5,283 nucleotides of DNA from positions 1 to 5,283 of the forward strand of contig CAMWMO010000146.1 of the NCBI GenBank assembly GCA_947175305.1. The letters run 5' to 3'. The stretch's first letter is position 1. Each line of letters begins with the position of its first letter. This document shows positions 5,274 to 5,283 of this stretch, piece by piece. Under the pieces are notes generated by a model. The model was given only the letters and a program-made list of their open reading frames with translations. It made no database searches and was not told where the DNA came from. This stretch comes from an uncultured Lachnospiraceae bacterium (GTDB taxonomy: Bacteria; Bacillota; Clostridia; Lachnospirales; Lachnospiraceae). The translations under genes and the position numbers were made by a program.

Positions 5274-5283
5274 CAAATAGAGA

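Noticed and set aside
1..5283. CRISPR array, transposon, phage or toxin-antitoxin/defence system
   Set aside because: I found no regularly spaced direct repeats, no transposase or integrase frame, no terminal inverted repeats and no small toxin-like gene pair. The large genes belong to ordinary chromosomal families.

Overview
The window reads as chromosomal DNA from a spore-forming, low-to-mid GC Firmicute, most likely a Lachnospiraceae-type Clostridium. The grounds are a full-length stage IV sporulation protein A (SpoIVA), strong AGGAGG-type ribosome binding sites, sigma-A-like promoters of Firmicute form, and a DUF4474 protein, a family I associate mainly with Clostridia. This is a family-level inference from protein recognition; no database search was possible.

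Layout: (1) Positions 1-1275, minus strand, hold two genes joined by an ATGA stop/start overlap. The first is a membrane-anchored DUF4474 protein (1275 to 319). The second is a calcineurin-like metallophosphoesterase (322 to beyond position 1), cut by the window edge just as its GN(H) motif begins. (2) Positions 1276-1404 form a divergent intergenic region. It has a good sigma-A promoter facing right, weak -10 boxes facing left, and a perfect 12-bp palindrome. (3) A lactonase-family seven-bladed beta-propeller protein (1405-2478, plus strand) starts at GTG. (4) The 85-bp gap at 2479-2563 contains a long hairpin ending in a T-run. Its 3' arm is the Shine-Dalgarno sequence of the next gene, and a sigma-E-like -10 lies in the loop. 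(5) spoIVA occupies 2564-4051, plus strand. (6) A ROK-family transcriptional regulator (5223 to 4048, minus strand) converges on spoIVA. The two stop codons share a TTAA. The regulator has its own extended -10 promoter and a near-perfect inverted repeat over the expected transcription start, suggesting autoregulation.

How the genes fit together: the only clear physiological programme is sporulation, through SpoIVA, the ATPase that forms the coat basement layer on the forespore. The lactonase and ROK regulator suggest sugar metabolism but nothing in the sequence ties them to spoIVA. The DUF4474/phosphoesterase pair looks like a translationally coupled two-gene unit of unknown function. I see no mobile element, CRISPR array, tRNA, rRNA or defence system. 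The window is mostly ordinary core or near-core genome. The most interesting signals are regulatory: the spoIVA leader hairpin, the ROK operator and the altered effector pocket of the ROK protein.
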